From the NCBI GenBank assembly GCA_030590185.1, contig JAUUZB010000231.1, positions 1 through 6,668 on the forward strand: a stretch of DNA of 6,668 bases. Direction: 5' to 3'. This DNA is from Deltaproteobacteria bacterium. GTDB taxonomy: Bacteria > Myxococcota > XYA12-FULL-58-9 > JAUUZB01. The notes below the pieces were generated by a model. It was given only the letters and a program-made list of their open reading frames with translations, was not told where the DNA came from and ran no database searches. Shown here in pieces: positions 6,246 to 6,668 of this stretch. Numbering within the stretch: position 1 is the stretch's first letter; each line of letters begins with the position of its first letter. The position numbers and the translations under genes were made by a program.

Positions 6246-6668
6246 CCGCGAGCAGATCGGTGGATTCGATATCCATGCCCGTCGCCGGGTATCGGGAGAC
6301 GACCGCTCTGGATTGGAACGATTGTGCCGCTATCTCTTGCATCCACCGCTCGCGCACGACCGCCTGAGCTTCACGGCGACGGGTCGCGTGCGCTTGGAGT
6401 TCGCGAGGCCATGGCGAAACGGTGTCGACGCCATGGAGCTCGACCCGCACAATTTCATCGCTCGCTTGGTTCCCCTCGTGCCGGTTCCAGGAACACATCA
6501 GCTCAGGTACCACGGCATTCTAACGGCACGATCTGCACTGCGCCAAAAAGTCATCCCTACGCGGCCACCTGATGGGGCCCAGCTCCCGTTGTTCGGTCGC
6601 AAGGACAAACAGGTCGGTCGGGCGTGCAGCGCCAGCTCACCGATTGGTCGTTGTCGGCATCGCTTCAG
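6133..6668 (+). pseudogene. Y2-type transposase C-terminal fragment (frame 1, runs off window)
   Basis: Frame 1 is open from ATG 6133 (just after a TAG at 6130) to the window edge. From about 6256 it matches the C-terminal part of IS91/IS801-like transposases: G-F-D-I-H-A, L-E-R-L-C-R-Y-L-L-H-P-P-L-A (6316-6357), a dGRV...PW.nG block (6382-6423), F-I-A-R-L-V-P-L-V-P (6454-6483) and R-Y-H-G-I-L (6517-6534). Full-length relatives have a long catalytic stretch, roughly a hundred residues or more, between L-D-G-V-F and G-F-x-L-H-A; here only about 110 nt separate them, so an internal deletion accompanies the frame change. After about 6600 the usual W-A-x-L-L...C-x2-C-G tail is not recognisable in this frame, suggesting another lesion. 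Confidence 0.65.

Larger units (their letters stand above)
5921..6668 (+). mobile_element. Remnant of an IS91/IS801-like (Y2, HUH) element
   Basis: The region after hipA encodes two successive pieces of one transposase type in different frames, both in the order expected for a degraded rolling-circle-type element. Elements of this group lack long terminal inverted repeats, and none is seen. The 5' part of the transposase gene is missing, so the left boundary is a truncation at or near the hipA stop. The right end lies outside the window. Confidence 0.65.

Noticed and set aside
6324..6572. 82-aa open frame in frame 3
   Set aside because: Recognisable transposase sequence in this stretch is in frame 1; the frame-3 translation shows no conserved motif.

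Overview
The window is a GC-rich bacterial chromosome segment with all recognisable genes on the + strand. The style of the housekeeping proteins suggests a Gram-negative of the myxobacterial/deltaproteobacterial type. Clues are the gene order ileS-lspA-lgt, an LspA with a long insert before the N-x-G-A-A motif, and an Lgt with the Cys-rich H-x-x-G-R-x-G-C...G-C-C-Y-G signature. This placement is by recalled similarity, not a database search.

Positions 1-4245 form one compact co-directional block. It contains the 3' half of ileS (isoleucyl-tRNA synthetase), lspA (lipoprotein signal peptidase, overlapping ileS by 7 nt), lgt (prolipoprotein diacylglyceryl transferase, 4 nt after lspA) and, after a 66-nt gap, a PrsW-family intramembrane metalloprotease. 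Lgt attaches diacylglycerol to the lipobox Cys and LspA then cuts the signal peptide, so the middle of the block supplies consecutive lipoprotein maturation steps in the inner membrane. The PrsW-like protein adds a second membrane protease whose substrate cannot be read from the sequence.

Positions 4246-4392 are an AT-rich intergenic stretch (38% G+C by hand count over 4301-4400). It carries a near-consensus sigma70-type promoter (TTGATA-17-TACAAT) and a perfect 6-4-6 palindrome between the -10 box and the next start codon. Next is a hipBA toxin-antitoxin pair: an Xre-type HTH antitoxin of 104 aa and a HipA-type Ser/Thr kinase of 406 aa, overlapping by 8 nt. The predicted transcription start falls almost exactly on the hipB ATG, so hipB is probably read from a leaderless or nearly leaderless mRNA and repressed by HipB at the palindrome.

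Positions 5921-6668 hold a broken transposase of the IS91/IS801-like Y2 (HUH) type. It lacks its N-terminus and most of its middle, and shifts from frame 3 to frame 1. Its second reading frame is still open at the window edge. The fragment starts within 1-2 nt of the hipA stop, so the right half of the window looks like accessory DNA placed beside a conserved lipoprotein-processing operon. I see no tRNA, rRNA, CRISPR array or clear Rho-independent terminator.
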